NCBI RefSeq assembly: GCF_001442615.1 | Contig: NZ_LMXN01000018.1 | Span: forward strand, 24,301 to 88,300 | DNA length: 64,000 bases | Direction: 5' to 3' | From: Algoriphagus resistens | Lineage (GTDB): Bacteria; Bacteroidota; Bacteroidia; Cytophagales; Cyclobacteriaceae | In this document: positions 53,745 to 63,820 of the stretch, piece by piece | Layout: each line of letters opens with the position of its first letter | Position numbering within the stretch: the stretch's first letter is position 1 | Notes under the pieces: model-generated | The model's input: the letters and a program-made list of their open reading frames with translations, nothing else | The model's database searches: none | What the model was told of the DNA's origin: nothing | Position numbers and translations under genes: made by a program

Positions 53745-54551
53745 TTACTTCCGTTCTTCAATTAGCTCCAGCAGTAACTCGGGTTCGTCGGTAGTGATGA
53801 AATCCGGGTTTTGATCAAGAAACCAATTCAAGTCTTCAGGTTTGTTTACCGTCCAGGCATTGACTGTCAAACCTAGTTCCTGAGCTTCTTTGATCCACTG
53901 AGGGTTCTTTTTCAGAACGTTTATATTGTAGTCAAACCCAAAAAATCCGGCTTCCTTCAATTCTGCCGGAGTTTTGTCCCCATTAAGGTATGCGACATTC
54001 GCTTTAGGATCCATTTCTATTGCCTTCAATCCACCCTCATAGCTGAATGTGATGTAATCCACCCATTTTTCTGCTTTCATTTTCTTCACCGCCAGCACAG
54101 ACTTTTCGGCCACTTCTTTGCTTCGTTCCACAGAAATTTTAGAAGGCTTTATCTCAAAAATCAACTTAGTGCCTTTTTGTTTTTTGCCTGCCTTTAGGTA
54201 TTCTTCTACAGTAGAGAGCTTCTCACCATTCTCATGCTTTTGGGATAAAAGTTCTTCGAACCTGGAGGTTTCAATTTCCATTCCCTTAAAATCTGCATCG
54301 TGGTTTACTACCAAAATCCCATCAGCAGTCATCCAAACATCAAACTCAGAACCTTCACAACCTAGTGCTACGGCTTGTTTTAGGGAAGCAATGGAATTTT
54401 GGGGAAGATTAGTGGCTTTCCACGCCCCGCGGTGGGCGATGACTTTATTTTTGTGAAAAGACTTCTGCGCAAATGATGCAGAGCTGGCTACGAAAAAAGC
54501 AAGAAGAGTGAATAGAATGGTGTGTGAGGCTTGAATCATGCTTGATTTCAT
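53745..54551 (-). CDS. Secreted glycerophosphodiester phosphodiesterase
   Basis: A 268-residue exported enzyme: signal (LLAFFVASSASFAQ) then a GDPD TIM barrel. The catalytic H-R pair is in IAHRGAWKATNLPQNS; EGSEFDVWMTADG and VVNHDADF supply the metal-binding E/D and second histidine. It would hydrolyse glycerophosphodiesters to glycerol-3-phosphate and an alcohol in the periplasm. Typical length. Followed (3') by no gene in the same orientation before the DUF1801 gene. Confidence 0.93.
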   Translation of the reverse strand: MKSSMIQASHTILFTLLAFFVASSASFAQKSFHKNKVIAHRGAWKATNLPQNSIASLKQAVALGCEGSEFDVWMTADGILVVNHDADFKGMEIETSRFEELLSQKHENGEKLSTVEEYLKAGKKQKGTKLIFEIKPSKISVERSKEVAEKSVLAVKKMKAEKWVDYITFSYEGGLKAIEMDPKANVAYLNGDKTPAELKEAGFFGFDYNINVLKKNPQWIKEAQELGLTVNAWTVNKPEDLNWFLDQNPDFITTDEPELLLELIEERK

Positions 54552-54762
54552 GGAAGTAATTTTAGTAAAGCTCCCAAAAATAAAAAATGTGAGCTAATGA
54601 ACTATCCCGCTTGAAATAATTCATGTAAACTTAATGGTATGATTATTTAACTGCAGCGGGCTCAGTGAGAAAACCTTATTTTTTGGACAGTTGTATTTAA
54701 TTAGGAAAAAGTTAACATAAATGTTGGACAGAACTCTGGATACATAATTTTAAACACGCCCG

Positions 54763-54799
54763 AAAAAAACCAGCTACATTAATTACTTAAAGTAGCTGG
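54763..54799 (-). terminator. Intrinsic terminator for the zf-TFIIB gene
   Basis: Read on the minus strand: CCAGCTAC, a 14-base loop, GTAGCTGG (arms 54792-54799 and 54770-54777), then seven T (54769-54763). It ends 36 bp after the stop of the gene at 54835. Confidence 0.85.
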
Positions 54800-54834
54800 C
54801 TAATATTTTACCTGAATTTTAATGGTTTTACAGG

Positions 54835-55119
54835 TCAAAAATCGAATAGATCCGATAAAAATGATTCTTTCTTTTTATAAGGTCTTCTATGACGTTCTTG
54901 ATCGGAGTAGTGTGATTCTTTAGGATAGCGCTTTTCAAATCCTGGGTTTTCCTCATAAGCACTATTGGTTACACCACCTGACGGAGATGTAGAGCGTTCG
55001 ATGATTTTATCCAATTCACCTCTATCCAGCCAGATCCCCCGGCAATTGGGACAATAGTCAATTTCAATACCTTGCTTTTCGCTCATTAGCAAAGTTTCAT
55101 TACAGCTTGGACACTTCAT
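54835..55119 (-). CDS. zf-TFIIB domain protein (94 aa)
   Basis: A 94-residue cytoplasmic protein with a transcription-factor-zinc-finger-like start: CPSCNETLLM and YCPNCRGIWLDRGELDKIIE give two C-x2-C pairs and the GIWLDRGEL signature. The rest is a low-complexity charged tail (HRRPYKKKESFLSDLFDF). Members of this family are widespread and of unknown role. Monocistronic, with a clear terminator after it. Confidence 0.92.
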   Translation of the reverse strand: MKCPSCNETLLMSEKQGIEIDYCPNCRGIWLDRGELDKIIERSTSPSGGVTNSAYEENPGFEKRYPKESHYSDQERHRRPYKKKESFLSDLFDF

Positions 55120-55566
55120 TTTAATTAATTAGGTTTTATTAATAATTTCGGACAAAGGTTTCTGTCAGTATGGAGCATTACAGTTCCCGTTGAGATTACG
55201 GGATTAATCCAATTGGGTTTTATTTCGACTGGGATTTTGACCTTGCTTATGGGTAGAGATGTCTAACTACTTCTGGTTTATGAATCATAGAATATTTCAA
55301 GCCAAAATAGGAATTTACTTAAATGTCTGATTTATAGCTAATTGGAAAGGCGTTTTTAAAGTTAGGTCTTCTAGTTAGAATAAATTTTTCTTTAACTTAG
55401 ATTGATTTTTACCATGGAAAACAAAAGCTATAGCTATAGGTACAGTGCCAATGAGTCTAGCCAATAGTGCGGTACCTGACCCCTGATCAATTACCTTCTA
55501 GTCATAGCACTGTCCCCAAATTAAACTGATTTTGCGACTCTTCGTAAAATGTCCACCGCGGTTAAA
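55120..55566. other. Intergenic stretch, no gene seen
   Basis: About 450 bp upstream of the zf-TFIIB gene and downstream of the next. It contains a possible repeat-like AGCTATAGCTATAGG (55428-55442) but no coding sequence or regulatory module that I recognise. Confidence 0.5.
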
Positions 55567-55568
55567 TT

Positions 55569-55606
55569 AAAAAACACCTTGAGATTCAACGATCCCAAGG
55601 TGTTTT
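55569..55606 (-). terminator. Intrinsic terminator after the cytochrome-domain lipoprotein gene
   Basis: Arms AAAACACCTTG (55571-55581) and CAAGGTGTTTT (55596-55606) pair perfectly. Read on the minus strand, the hairpin ends in a T-run (55574-55569), 26 bp after the stop at 55632. Confidence 0.88.
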
Positions 55607-55631
55607 ACCCCATGTCTCTATTCTTAAAAAC

Positions 55632-58292
55632 TTACTTCTGCTGCTCCAGGTAAGTAATCAACGATGCCAACTCCTCAAAGGAAAGTGAATTTGCCAAGCC
55701 GGGAGGCATCATGGAAGTCTCCATTACCTTACGGGTTTTGATTGTGCTCTTGTCTAACTTGGTAGCTGTACCGGTAATGTCCTGAATCACTACTTCGTCT
55801 GCCGTCTCGGCGGTGACAAAGCCCATATAGGACTTGTCGTCATTTGTGTCAATCAATACAGATGCAAAACCCTGTGATATGGAAGCATTTGGTTTCAGAA
55901 TTGATTCAGTAATCTGAGATCGGTTCATGATCGAGCCTATTTGGCCCATAAAAGGGCCTTTGAGTGGCTGGCCTTTTTCTATACTGTGACAAGCCACACA
56001 GCCTTGGCTGGTGAAAAGTGTTTTTCCCTTCACAGGATCACCTTTTAATTCCTGCACAGCAATCATTACATCTTCGATTGAAGATGCACCAACCTGTCCT
56101 TTTTTACTCTTGATTTTCTCTAGGTCAACTTCTGTTTCCTGGATTACCAGATTTGATTCTTCTTCTCCAAATTCGGCAATGTCCATTCTGTTTCGCTCAT
56201 TGAGCTCAGCAAAAAACTGTCTTTTAGTAGCTTCAAAATTGTTGCGCTCGCCCACCAGGAAATCTTTGATCTGTTCTGAAGATTCCCATGTGATTCCTTT
56301 GTAATACGGACCATGCGTGTCCGGTCGGGTTCCCCACCACCAGGAGCCGTCGTAAGGCGCTTCTTTCTTATACAAACGGGAAAGTGTGCCTAAAATCTCC
56401 ATTTTCAGCGCTACATCATCTGTAGCACCATAGGCTTTGATCAGGCCATCCACTGCTTTTGCATCATGCATGTAGCGCAAAGCCCAAAGTGCAAGCTTAG
56501 AATCTTCTGTGCCAATAGCATCTACTGCCGCGTCTACAGCGTTCAGGGCTACCAGTGATTTCACCGCTACATGTGGGAGAATGATAGCAGAATTTGGAGT
56601 GGCATGGGGGCCTTCAGTTCCTTTTTCTGGCTGCTTGAATGAGTCAGGAACCTTTACTTTCAACAATTCATCAGCTGCTTCTGGATTCCCGATTCTTCCC
56701 AACGCTACAATAGCAGCTGATTTCACTCGGTCATTTGGATCCGTTACCCCTGCTATAAATGGATCAAGTGAGACTCCTTGAAGGCAGGATTTGCGATCAG
56801 CCAATGCACGTAATGCGAATTCCCTCACTTTCTCTTCCTCACTTAATTTAACTAATTCTCCGTTTCCACTTTCGCAGGTTGCCTGCGCGTAAGTGTAGAT
56901 GCCAGCAACTCTGGCTTCCAGTGACAAGGTCTTATCAGTAGCCACTGAAAGTGCCGCCGCTCCAGCTTCCTCAGGGAAGCGGGCAAGCATCTCGCGCTGT
57001 GCATGGAATCGGGAAGCTGAATTAGATGCCTTTAGCAATTCAACTAATTCTTCTAATGTTGCAGTTTTTAGATCAGGGATAGCTTCGTAAGCCCAGTCTT
57101 TTGGCACCACCCGAACTACGTATCCTTTTTCTTCACTTCCAAAATAACCGGCGCCGTCCCAGGCTGCGAGGAACATTCTGCCTGATGCGTCCACATCAAT
57201 GTCTGTAACCTGGGCAAGTTTGATAAATTCCTCATCCTGTTGGGTGAATCCCGGCCCGTCCATGGTCACCCGGTGAATATACAACTGGCTTCTTCCCCAA
57301 TCTGCCATCATCGGTACATGGTTGTATTTGGCTGGCCAACGGGCATCATCCATAAAGTAACTGCCAGTACCGGATCCACCGCCGAGATCTACCAAAGCTG
57401 GGATCGTTTCTTCAGTGAAGTTTTTGAAAAAGTTAGGATAGCCATACTCCCCTGACTGGGTATAGTGGATGAAGCGGATATTCCAGCCACCTCCGTCGTT
57501 GGTATTGCCCCGGGTGTAAATATTCATAAATGGATCAATGGCCACATCATAAATGTTTCTTGTTCCGTGGATGTATTCTTCCATTTCGGTACCGTCAGGG
57601 CGCACGCGAACAATCCCACCGCCCAGCATTGTCATTTTCTTCCCGTCTCTATCGGTGGCATTGTGAAATCCGAAGTCTCCAACAGCTATATAAATCCAAC
57701 CATCAATACCCATTCGGATACCATTTGTTGAGTGATCGGTACCACGGGAACGCAGGGATTCTGGAGAAGAAATCCCTTCGATGAGCATTTTGGCAGGTCC
57801 ATCAGCTACCCCATCGTTGTCCTTGTCTTCAAAAACCACCAGATTCATTCCTTCAGCCTCACCTGTTTGCTCGGAAAACTGGGTGTGAAGCACAAATACC
57901 TGATCTCTCACCGCGATGATTCCCCTTGGATTATCCACTTTCACAAATTCCGTGTGAGAGTCCAATTCACCGTCATTATTGCTATCTACCAAGCGTACAA
58001 TGGAACCTTTTCCGGGCTCCTTACCCAGAGAACCCATCATGTCTACACCAACGAATACATTTCCATTGGCAGCGACAGACAAAGCCGCTGGACTAGGCAC
58101 GATATCCGGGCCTGCAAAATTGGTCATGATCAATTCTGTGCTGTCAGCCCCATGCTTGGCAGTGTCCAGCGGGAATTGTGGATAGTACTTTGTAAGCTCT
58201 TCCAGGTCGGCTTTTCTGTTATCCGGTTTTGAGCAGGCTAATGTCAAAAGAGAAACAGTTACTGCCAGTATAGGAAATGAAATTTTAGACAT
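55632..58292 (-). CDS. PVC-type dehydrogenase-like lipoprotein with HEAT-like repeats and c-type heme site
   Basis: An 886-residue lipoprotein with the lipobox TLACSKPDN (C20). The N-terminal half is a beta-propeller of the DUF7133/PVC membrane-bound-dehydrogenase type (VDSNNDGELDS, RGIIAVRDQVFVLHTQFS, MADWGRSQLYIHRVTMDG). The middle has HEAT-like repeats (about residues 400-620) with VALGRIGNPEAADELL. The C-terminus is a cytochrome-c-like domain with heme site CVACHS and GFASVLIDTNDDKSYMGFV. Such proteins probably oxidise carbohydrates and pass electrons to a cytochrome in the periplasm; that function is inferred from family. Upstream genes in the same orientation likely belong to one cluster. 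Confidence 0.85.
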   Translation of the reverse strand: MSKISFPILAVTVSLLTLACSKPDNRKADLEELTKYYPQFPLDTAKHGADSTELIMTNFAGPDIVPSPAALSVAANGNVFVGVDMMGSLGKEPGKGSIVRLVDSNNDGELDSHTEFVKVDNPRGIIAVRDQVFVLHTQFSEQTGEAEGMNLVVFEDKDNDGVADGPAKMLIEGISSPESLRSRGTDHSTNGIRMGIDGWIYIAVGDFGFHNATDRDGKKMTMLGGGIVRVRPDGTEMEEYIHGTRNIYDVAIDPFMNIYTRGNTNDGGGWNIRFIHYTQSGEYGYPNFFKNFTEETIPALVDLGGGSGTGSYFMDDARWPAKYNHVPMMADWGRSQLYIHRVTMDGPGFTQQDEEFIKLAQVTDIDVDASGRMFLAAWDGAGYFGSEEKGYVVRVVPKDWAYEAIPDLKTATLEELVELLKASNSASRFHAQREMLARFPEEAGAAALSVATDKTLSLEARVAGIYTYAQATCESGNGELVKLSEEEKVREFALRALADRKSCLQGVSLDPFIAGVTDPNDRVKSAAIVALGRIGNPEAADELLKVKVPDSFKQPEKGTEGPHATPNSAIILPHVAVKSLVALNAVDAAVDAIGTEDSKLALWALRYMHDAKAVDGLIKAYGATDDVALKMEILGTLSRLYKKEAPYDGSWWWGTRPDTHGPYYKGITWESSEQIKDFLVGERNNFEATKRQFFAELNERNRMDIAEFGEEESNLVIQETEVDLEKIKSKKGQVGASSIEDVMIAVQELKGDPVKGKTLFTSQGCVACHSIEKGQPLKGPFMGQIGSIMNRSQITESILKPNASISQGFASVLIDTNDDKSYMGFVTAETADEVVIQDITGTATKLDKSTIKTRKVMETSMMPPGLANSLSFEELASLITYLEQQK

Positions 58293-58427
58293 GCTAAAAG
58301 TGAAATTATAGGATTATTATATTGAGGGTGGCTATTTGCGCCTTCAAATATATCATGTTGTCTGACAAATCCCCTTCAAATATCAACAGAAACTCAGTTG
58401 TAGTGAATTCTGGCGTATTTGTGATGC

Positions 58428-59669
58428 TTAACGGTTAAATGGGGCTTCGTTTATCCAATTGAATCCGCGATTCATCAATAAATAATCTGATTTCTTCTTT
58501 CTTGTAACTGTGATGTCCATCTGTTTTTCGCCTAATGTCACAAGAAGTTGGTATTCACCTTCTGGATTTTCACGGATCTTCAGTAGGTAGGGGTCCTCTT
58601 GTTTGCCCGAGCGTACAAAATGAATCTTACCATCCTCAGTAAAGTCCTCAATAGTGTAGTAGTGAGCGTTTTTACCAGAAGTTTTCACATCCAGCCGATT
58701 TTGGTCTATCATGACCTTTGTCCAGTACACTCCTGCACTATCGGGCAGGTTATTCTGAGAAAAAGTATAAGTGCCTTCCCATTTAGTTGTCCTTTTCCTC
58801 ATTATAGGTTGTGACATAAAATGCCCAACTATCATGAGAATTGGTAGTAATCCGGCAAAGAACAATTTTCCTGCAAGCCATAAATTACGCTGGGATTTTG
58901 TTTTCCAACTTATCCCTGGAGTAAAAAGCCGTGTTGGTTTTTGGAGAATGAAAAAGTCCAGCAATACCTTAACCGAGGGCAAAAGAATCAAAATGGAAAA
59001 GAAAAGCAAATGTGAAGACATCAGCTTTACGGGAACATCAAAGCTGAAATTCACCAGCACAATATTCGTAGTGACAGCGATAGAAATCAGTGCTCCCAAT
59101 ACAGCCGTTCTCCGAAAAAGCAATAACGATCCTGCCGTGATTTCTGAAAGTCCCATGAAGATCTTATAGGTGTCAGAGTAGCCAAAGAATCTCCAAGCCA
59201 ATCCCATAGGCGAAGAATCTCCGAAAGTCTGCTCAAGCGTATAAATCCCAGGACTGGGAAACTGTCCGATCATAAATTTAGCTACTCCATAAGAAATCAA
59301 AACCAACCCGACATAATAGCGTGCATAGATCAGTGACCAGGAAAAGAGTTTGGTGATCCAGGACCTTTTTCTAAAAATTACTATGAATAAAAGAGCTAGA
59401 ATTAGCGCAATTATAGGGAAGCTGATCAGTTCCATATAATTAAAAGTAGTATCTCCGCTGCCATTCATCTGTGGCTTTACAAAGTCAGGATGTCCTAATA
59501 CTGATCTTGCAATTAGGATTGTGAATTCATCCCTGATTGCTACAAAGTACTTCAGGAGTAATTCATTGAGTAAGGGGATGTAATGAAAAGGGGAAGGAAA
59601 TGCATACACAACAATATAAAAAGCGATCCAGGTTTTAAGAAAAAGTTTAGGGCCGGAAGTTGAATTCAT
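58428..59669 (-). CDS. DoxX-like membrane protein (413 aa)
   Basis: A polytopic protein with about eight hydrophobic segments. The central portion (about 115-240) resembles DoxX: YARYYVGLVLISYGVAKFMIGQFP and FFGYSDTYKIFMGLSEITAGSLLLFRRTA. An extra N-terminal module and an approximately 130-residue C-terminal soluble part (after ILMIVGHFMSQP) make it longer than most DoxX proteins. DoxX proteins are thought to sit near quinone or thiosulfate-linked electron transfer. The neighbours are dehydrogenase-like, so a link to electron transfer is plausible but not shown. Confidence 0.72.
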   Translation of the reverse strand: MNSTSGPKLFLKTWIAFYIVVYAFPSPFHYIPLLNELLLKYFVAIRDEFTILIARSVLGHPDFVKPQMNGSGDTTFNYMELISFPIIALILALLFIVIFRKRSWITKLFSWSLIYARYYVGLVLISYGVAKFMIGQFPSPGIYTLEQTFGDSSPMGLAWRFFGYSDTYKIFMGLSEITAGSLLLFRRTAVLGALISIAVTTNIVLVNFSFDVPVKLMSSHLLFFSILILLPSVKVLLDFFILQKPTRLFTPGISWKTKSQRNLWLAGKLFFAGLLPILMIVGHFMSQPIMRKRTTKWEGTYTFSQNNLPDSAGVYWTKVMIDQNRLDVKTSGKNAHYYTIEDFTEDGKIHFVRSGKQEDPYLLKIRENPEGEYQLLVTLGEKQMDITVTRKKKSDYLLMNRGFNWINEAPFNR

Positions 59670-59711
59670 GGTATATGCATATGAAGTTTATAAATGAAAA
59701 AGACAACGGAT

Positions 59712-60893
59712 TTATTTCATTTGATTTTCAAAGAGGAAAATCCCATTCTTATTGGCGATTATAATATCCGGCTTCCTATCCTTATTTAGGTCTTCCACTG
59801 CGATATTCAATCCAGCTCCAGAGTCATTGTCTATGATATGCTCTTCAAAAAATGGCCCTTTACCAGGTGCGATTTTATAGTAAAGCAAATACGGTGTATC
59901 AGCATCTCCGGCATCATTTCCATTATGTGCCAGATATCGCTTTCCGGTGATCCATTCTTCCTTGCCGTCACCATCCAGGTCAGCCATGATGGTGGCATGG
60001 GTCTGGGCGGTAATCTCGCTGATAAGGTGGGTTTCAAAACTTCCATCCGCCAGCTGCTCCTGCCACCAAATACCCAGCGCATGGGCAGAAGAGCTGAGTA
60101 CGTCATTTTTCTGATCCCCGTTTACATCCAGAACCTGCATATGAGCGGCAGGTTCACTTACTTTTACTGCATGGAAAATCCAATCACCGGATTTTTTATC
60201 TCCTTTACCTTCAAACCAACCTTCCGATATGACCACGTCATTGAACTTGTCTCCATTGATATCCCCGAATCCCAAACCATGTGAAAAGCGGTCTGTACCC
60301 GGGACATTTTCTTCCGAAAGAGCAAAGCGTTTCCATACTGTTTCTCCAGGTTGGGTAGGGGCCTGGAGCCATACGATCTGTCTATTTTCATAGTCACCAC
60401 TTAAGATGTCCAGTCGTCCATCACCATCTATATCAATGAATCCCGGAGATTCAATCGAAATTCCTACAGAGTCTGCAATAATATGTTTTTGCCAATTACT
60501 GCTTTCTATTTTTGGGTTTTCAAACCAATAAGCCGGAGTTCCTGGATAGTCAATGATAACTACATCATCCCAGCCGTCCAGATTCACGTCCATTCCAAGG
60601 TTCAGAAAGGAATTGGAGTATTCTTTTCTCGGGTCAAAAATTTGGGACGGAGCAATCTCATGTCTTTTCCAATCAGGAGCTTCAAACCAATAATACCCCG
60701 CAACTATATCGAGTTGACCATCCTTATTCAAGTCAGCCACAGCTACCCCTTCGGAAAGAAAATCCCGGGAGATTACGGTCTTTTTGAAATCAGGGCTGGT
60801 GTGAACCTGACAGAAAGCACCATTCGAAATAGACGTAAGCGAAAGAGTGGCGGACAGTGCAATTCCGATAATTTCGAGAATATTATATTTCAT
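59712..60893 (-). CDS. Exported FG-GAP/VCBS repeat protein
   Basis: A 393-residue exported beta-propeller. A signal (ALSATLSLTSISNGAFCQ) is followed by repeats with calcium-binding loops: VADLNKDGQLDIVAG (near residue 55), FIDIDGDGRLDILSGD (near 155), FGDINGDKFNDVVISEG, LDVNGDQKNDVLSS and ADLDGDGKEEWITG. It is related to the protein at 25478. In this cluster such propellers may bind carbohydrate for the neighbouring oxidoreductases; that role is inferred. Confidence 0.9.
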   Translation of the reverse strand: MKYNILEIIGIALSATLSLTSISNGAFCQVHTSPDFKKTVISRDFLSEGVAVADLNKDGQLDIVAGYYWFEAPDWKRHEIAPSQIFDPRKEYSNSFLNLGMDVNLDGWDDVVIIDYPGTPAYWFENPKIESSNWQKHIIADSVGISIESPGFIDIDGDGRLDILSGDYENRQIVWLQAPTQPGETVWKRFALSEENVPGTDRFSHGLGFGDINGDKFNDVVISEGWFEGKGDKKSGDWIFHAVKVSEPAAHMQVLDVNGDQKNDVLSSSAHALGIWWQEQLADGSFETHLISEITAQTHATIMADLDGDGKEEWITGKRYLAHNGNDAGDADTPYLLYYKIAPGKGPFFEEHIIDNDSGAGLNIAVEDLNKDRKPDIIIANKNGIFLFENQMK

Positions 60894-60917
60894 AGTTCCT
60901 GGGATAGGGATGATTTT

Positions 60918-63773
60918 TTAACGTTCCAAGGCGATCTTGGATAGTTGCTTTTTCAATTCATGGTTTGAATGAGAATCGGATTCGGCAAGTGATTTCTTAA
61001 GTTTAAGTAATGCTGCACTTGCCTGAGGAGTTTTGAGATCACCAAGTTTCTGTACAGTGTACTCCAATAGGAGTGGATTTGCAGCTTTTTCTGCCAGGGC
61101 GATAGCACGATCAGCATCCAAACTTGATAATGGTTCCATTGCATACCAAAGCATCAATGGAAGGTTGTGGTCTTCCAGGTCTTCAGATCTTTGTACCAGG
61201 GCATCCATCACTTCCCAGCGATCTTTAGGGTTTATGCGTAATAGGGCAGAAGCCAGGTAAAGTCGTACCAAAGCAGACTCGTCGTTTTTTGCCATTGTTG
61301 TGAATCTGGCCAAGGTCTCCTCAGACACCGTTTTATCTTCCACTTCAAGTTGGATCACCCAGCTTCTGAGGTATTCATCTGGATCAGACATTAGTTTGCC
61401 TAAATCTTTCTCCGACAGCCCGTGTGTCACATGAAGTGTCCAAAGTGCCCGTAGTCTATTTGTTATTTCTGGATCATCGGAAAGGATTTTCTTAAGTACA
61501 GCTTTAGCCTCTGGAGTAGCCCCACGCTCTTGTAAGATAGTTCTTGCTTGACGGGCATACCATTCATTTTTATGAGTTTGGTAATTGGCAAGTTCAACAC
61601 TACTCGATTTAGAAAGATCTACTTTAACCCAAAGATCGTCTTCGTGGGAGATTTTGAATATTCTTCCCAGAGACTTATCATGTACATCTGGATTGGGGCT
61701 ATGACACTGATTTTGATCGTACCAATCAATTGCGAAAACGGAGCCGTCTGGGCCATACTTGAAATTGAGCCATTGGGACCAAGAATCATTCATGGCCATG
61801 AAGTCATTTTGGTGTGTTGCCTCATAGCCCGAACCATTTCGGGTAAGTTGATCAATATTCAACCGCGAACCATTGATATTGTTCATAAAGATGTTGTCCC
61901 GATATTTTTCCGGCCATGTATCCCCACCGAGGTATATCATCGCCCCTGCGTGGGCATGGCCACCTCCTGCTGAGGCTGAGCGAAAATTACCGGCGTGTGG
62001 TCCGCGGTCACCGACCCAGTGCACATGGTCTGCGATGGTTTTGATATCGTCATAGGTGTACGGATTAAAATGACTTCCAGCTTGTCTTTGGTAGCGGGCG
62101 CCTTGAATCACATGATACATGTGCGGAATCACACAAACTGTAATAAAAGGATGACCATAGCTGTTGAAGTCAATGCCCCAGGGATTACTGCTGCCTTCGG
62201 CAAATACTTCAAATTCATGCCGGGTAGGGTGATATCGCCATACGCCCGCGTTGAGTTTGGTCCGCTCGGCATCAGAAGATCCGGGTTTGCCCACATTGGA
62301 GTGGGTGAAAACCCCATGTGTGCCATATAGCCAGCCATCCGGTCCCCAGCGGAGATTATTCAGTACTTCGTGGGTATCGTCTGTGCCCCAGCCATCGAGA
62401 AGTATGACTGGCGGGCCGCTGGGTTTGTCATTTTCAAAATCTGCTGGAATGAAAAGAAGATAAGGAGCAGCCCCCAGCCAGACACCGCCCATACCAACTT
62501 CGATTCCGCTGACCAGATTAAGGCCTTCAGCAAAAACTTTTCGTGAGTCCAAAGTCCCATCGCCATCTGTGTCCTCAAAGATCAAGATACGGTCTTTTCC
62601 CTCACCTTCAGGTGCCGGAGTAGGATAGGTGTGCCCTTCTACCACCCAAAGTCTGCCCCGATAATCCAGTGTAAAGCTAATCGGTCTGATTATTTCAGGT
62701 TCGGAAGCAGCAAGAGTGACCATAAATCCATCAGGCGGAGTCATTGCGTTGGCAGCTTCGGTTCCAGAAAGCCCGGAATTCAACACCGGGTCTAAAGGAG
62801 GCAAGATGATGATGTCTCCTGGCTTTAATTCATTGGGGAAGGAAGGCCGATTTGGATAAAACTCGAAATCATCAAAATTGATATGTGCCCAAGTGTCATG
62901 CGCTACGTAGGGGATTTCAGAGATTCCGGTTTCCTTATCGATGATTCTGATGAAAATTGTCTGCCCCAGATACTCATTTAAATCCACCACTACTGGCTGA
63001 AGAGTAGCTCTGCCCTGACCTGTGGACTGAAAAATGACTTCATCGGATTCTACCAAAACAACTTCAACCCGGGTGTCTGCCAAAGCGCCTCCTGAAACCA
63101 TGAAACTGGCATAGGGCTGAGTAACCTCAAAGGGAACTGAAGTGAGGGTTCCCGTTTGTTTGTAATTCAGGGTGCCTCCGCTGCTGAGGAAGTTTTTGCC
63201 TTCAAAATTTATTTTATCCTCTTTACTGTGAACAGGTGAGGGATCCGAGTTGAAGATGGGCGCTGCAAATGCATCACCAGTAGCAGTCCAGTCTCGAAGC
63301 GTACCTGTCTCGAAATTTAGGTTGAGGTTTTTTCCATCTTTCTGTGGGATCGATCCCTTTATTGCGGTTTCTTTTTCATCTCCTTCGATCAGCTCAAATT
63401 TACCGGCCATCCCTGCAGCCCTGTGACCTGGGATCGAGCAATAATAAGTATCATCGCTTACAGCTACAAAGGTGATGCTGGTCGTAGATCCTTCTTCCAA
63501 AATAGTCTCACTCTTGATTCCCAGCTTTTCCATAGCGATATCATGCGTCATGATTTCACCATTTGTAATGGTGATAGTGACCCGGTCACCTTTCTTAGCT
63601 TTCAGTGTAGGGTTCCGGGTCCCATCGGGAGCAAAATATCCAAGCATAGTAGCTTGCAGCTTGAACTCAATATTAGAAGTCTGGCTGTATGTGATAGTGG
63701 GGCTGGAGGTGAAGGGAAAAGCATTTGCGCATAAAATCACGCAAAAAAACACGAGTGTCCAGTTTTTGATCAT
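60918..63773 (-). CDS. Cupredoxin-PVC-dehydrogenase-like fusion protein (951 aa)
   Basis: A 951-residue exported protein. After a signal (LVFFCVILCANAFPFTS) comes a cupredoxin-like domain (about residues 30-130) with KKGDRVTITITNGEIMTHD and TYYCSIPGHRAAGM, supplying the His, Cys, His set of a type-1 copper site. Next is a carbohydrate-binding-like beta region (about 150-310), then a PVC-type dehydrogenase propeller (FTLDYRGRLWVVEGHTYP, DTDGDGTLDSRKVFAEGL) and a C-terminal HEAT-like helical region (about 720-950). No CxxCH motif is present, unlike the protein at 55632, so a copper site may replace the heme as electron acceptor. Inferred to oxidise a carbohydrate in the periplasm. Confidence 0.82.
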   Translation of the reverse strand: MIKNWTLVFFCVILCANAFPFTSSPTITYSQTSNIEFKLQATMLGYFAPDGTRNPTLKAKKGDRVTITITNGEIMTHDIAMEKLGIKSETILEEGSTTSITFVAVSDDTYYCSIPGHRAAGMAGKFELIEGDEKETAIKGSIPQKDGKNLNLNFETGTLRDWTATGDAFAAPIFNSDPSPVHSKEDKINFEGKNFLSSGGTLNYKQTGTLTSVPFEVTQPYASFMVSGGALADTRVEVVLVESDEVIFQSTGQGRATLQPVVVDLNEYLGQTIFIRIIDKETGISEIPYVAHDTWAHINFDDFEFYPNRPSFPNELKPGDIIILPPLDPVLNSGLSGTEAANAMTPPDGFMVTLAASEPEIIRPISFTLDYRGRLWVVEGHTYPTPAPEGEGKDRILIFEDTDGDGTLDSRKVFAEGLNLVSGIEVGMGGVWLGAAPYLLFIPADFENDKPSGPPVILLDGWGTDDTHEVLNNLRWGPDGWLYGTHGVFTHSNVGKPGSSDAERTKLNAGVWRYHPTRHEFEVFAEGSSNPWGIDFNSYGHPFITVCVIPHMYHVIQGARYQRQAGSHFNPYTYDDIKTIADHVHWVGDRGPHAGNFRSASAGGGHAHAGAMIYLGGDTWPEKYRDNIFMNNINGSRLNIDQLTRNGSGYEATHQNDFMAMNDSWSQWLNFKYGPDGSVFAIDWYDQNQCHSPNPDVHDKSLGRIFKISHEDDLWVKVDLSKSSSVELANYQTHKNEWYARQARTILQERGATPEAKAVLKKILSDDPEITNRLRALWTLHVTHGLSEKDLGKLMSDPDEYLRSWVIQLEVEDKTVSEETLARFTTMAKNDESALVRLYLASALLRINPKDRWEVMDALVQRSEDLEDHNLPLMLWYAMEPLSSLDADRAIALAEKAANPLLLEYTVQKLGDLKTPQASAALLKLKKSLAESDSHSNHELKKQLSKIALER

Positions 63774-63820
63774 GGTACTTGGGTTGATTGATAATCTTAA
63801 ATGTTAAATCAACTCATAAT